6,013 nt of DNA from Chitinivibrionales bacterium (GTDB taxonomy: Bacteria; Fibrobacterota; Chitinivibrionia; Chitinivibrionales; JANQEN01): contig JAUVGS010000143.1 of the NCBI GenBank assembly GCA_030593665.1, positions 1 through 6,013 on the forward strand, written 5' to 3'. Shown one piece after another: positions 5,860-6,013 of the stretch. Each line of letters begins with the position of its first letter. The first letter of the stretch is position 1. A program made the translations under genes and the position numbers. The notes below the pieces were generated by a model. The model searched no databases, was not told the origin of the DNA, and saw nothing but the letters and a program-made list of their open reading frames with translations.

Positions 5860-6013
5860 TGGACTCCTGTTGACGGTTCAGGTTTTTTCCGTTGAGGTTT
5901 TTCTTCTGCAGGTTTACATGATATTTTAATACACTGCCGTGTATGTTACGGCCTTCGGGGGCAGGAAGGAAGTAATTTATCATAAACCATATCATTGAAA
6001 CCGGCTTCAATAC
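5849..6013 (-). CDS. Uncertain partial open frame, possibly a pentapeptide-like fragment or translated repeat
   Basis: Reading the minus strand from the window edge (6013) gives 54 residues before TAA at 5851-5849. The first in-frame ATG is residue 7 (5995-5993), so a 48-residue protein is also possible, but no Shine-Dalgarno precedes it. The segment includes 'NYFLPAPEGRNIHGS' and then a five-residue periodicity (VNLQK, KNLNG, KNLNR), faintly like the A(D/N)LxX pentapeptide repeat. Three units are too few to assign that family. The DNA beneath is itself a 15-bp tandem repeat with hairpins, so it may be a non-coding repeat element that happens to be open. Confidence 0.22.
   Translation of the reverse strand, partial: VLKPVSMIWFMINYFLPAPEGRNIHGSVLKYHVNLQKKNLNGKNLNRQQESMKN
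5876..5920. repeat. Three degenerate 15-bp tandem units
   Basis: GTTCAGGTTTTTTCC (5876-5890), GTTGAGGTTTTTCTT (5891-5905) and CTGCAGGTTTACATG (5906-5920) are consecutive 15-base units. The first two match at 12 of 15 positions; the third is more diverged but keeps the central AGGTTT. On the minus strand they underlie the five-residue periodicity of the edge open frame. Confidence 0.5.
5929..5944. repeat. Small hairpin ATACAC-TGCC-GTGTAT
   Basis: A perfect six-pair stem (5929-5934 with 5939-5944) around a four-base loop. It has no T run and lies directly beside the larger hairpin at 5946-5975, so the two could stack as consecutive stem-loops in one RNA or DNA element. Confidence 0.4.
5946..5975. 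repeat. Imperfect GC-rich hairpin beside the small one
   Basis: TTAC (5946-5949) pairs with GTAA (5972-5975), and CCTTC (5952-5956) with GAAGG (5965-5969), separated by a 2x2 internal loop and closing an eight-base G-rich loop. TTTAT follows on the plus strand, so a weak plus-direction terminator cannot be excluded, but the T run is only three bases. The local GC content is clearly above the surrounding intergenic DNA. Confidence 0.35.

Larger units (their letters stand above)
5629..6013. other. 385-bp region without a confident gene
   Basis: Its left part (5629 to about 5700) is AT-rich and contains the candidate sensor promoter and direct repeats. Positions about 5700-5840 show nothing clear beyond short open stretches. 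The right part (5841-6013) contains a 19-base palindrome, a 15-bp tandem repeat, two hairpins and a weak minus-strand open frame running off the edge. No tRNA, rRNA, CRISPR or insertion-sequence signature was recognised. Confidence 0.6.

Overview
The window looks like a piece of a moderately AT-rich genome from the Bacteroidota/Fibrobacterota side of the FCB superphylum, or a related uncultured lineage. This rests on two features: a secreted enzyme-like protein ending in a type IX secretion (T9SS type A / FlgD-like) sorting domain, and a giant membrane sensor with a two-component-regulator beta-propeller (Reg_prop) ectodomain and a Y_Y_Y domain. The species cannot be named from the sequence.

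Layout. Positions 1-138 hold the 3' end of a plus-strand gene with an ASH/HYDIN-type Ig-like strand pattern; its reading frame may be broken near its end, with a plausible continuation to 205. A short leader with a clear Shine-Dalgarno follows. Positions 264-1775 (+) encode a 503-residue exported protein with a glycoside-hydrolase-like TIM barrel, a beta-rich middle and a T9SS-like tail. A 67-bp convergent gap (1776-1842) holds a hairpin terminator. Positions 1843-5628 (-) encode a 1261-residue sensor: signal peptide, 14 propeller motifs (probably two seven-bladed propellers), Y_Y_Y, one membrane helix, PAS, and a SpoIIE/RsbU-type PP2C phosphatase. Positions 5629-6013 contain no confident gene. 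They hold the sensor's promoter region and a block of small repeats and hairpins overlapping a dubious 54-residue minus-strand frame that is open at the window edge.

Function. The sensor has the ectodomain of a Bacteroidota hybrid two-component system, but its output is a serine phosphatase in place of a histidine kinase and DNA-binding regulator. The natural inference is that it reads an extracellular (perhaps glycan-derived) signal and feeds a partner-switching pathway (anti-sigma factor / STAS antagonist) encoded elsewhere. The neighbouring secreted protein could belong to the same carbohydrate-related biology, but the two genes converge and are not an operon, so that link is inferred from proximity only.

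Nothing here is clearly an undescribed system. The points most worth a second look are the phosphatase-output sensor with its exact 48-residue blade spacing, the possible leaderless promoter with 20-bp-phased direct repeats upstream, the cysteine cluster in the enzyme-like protein, and the structured repeat block at the right edge.
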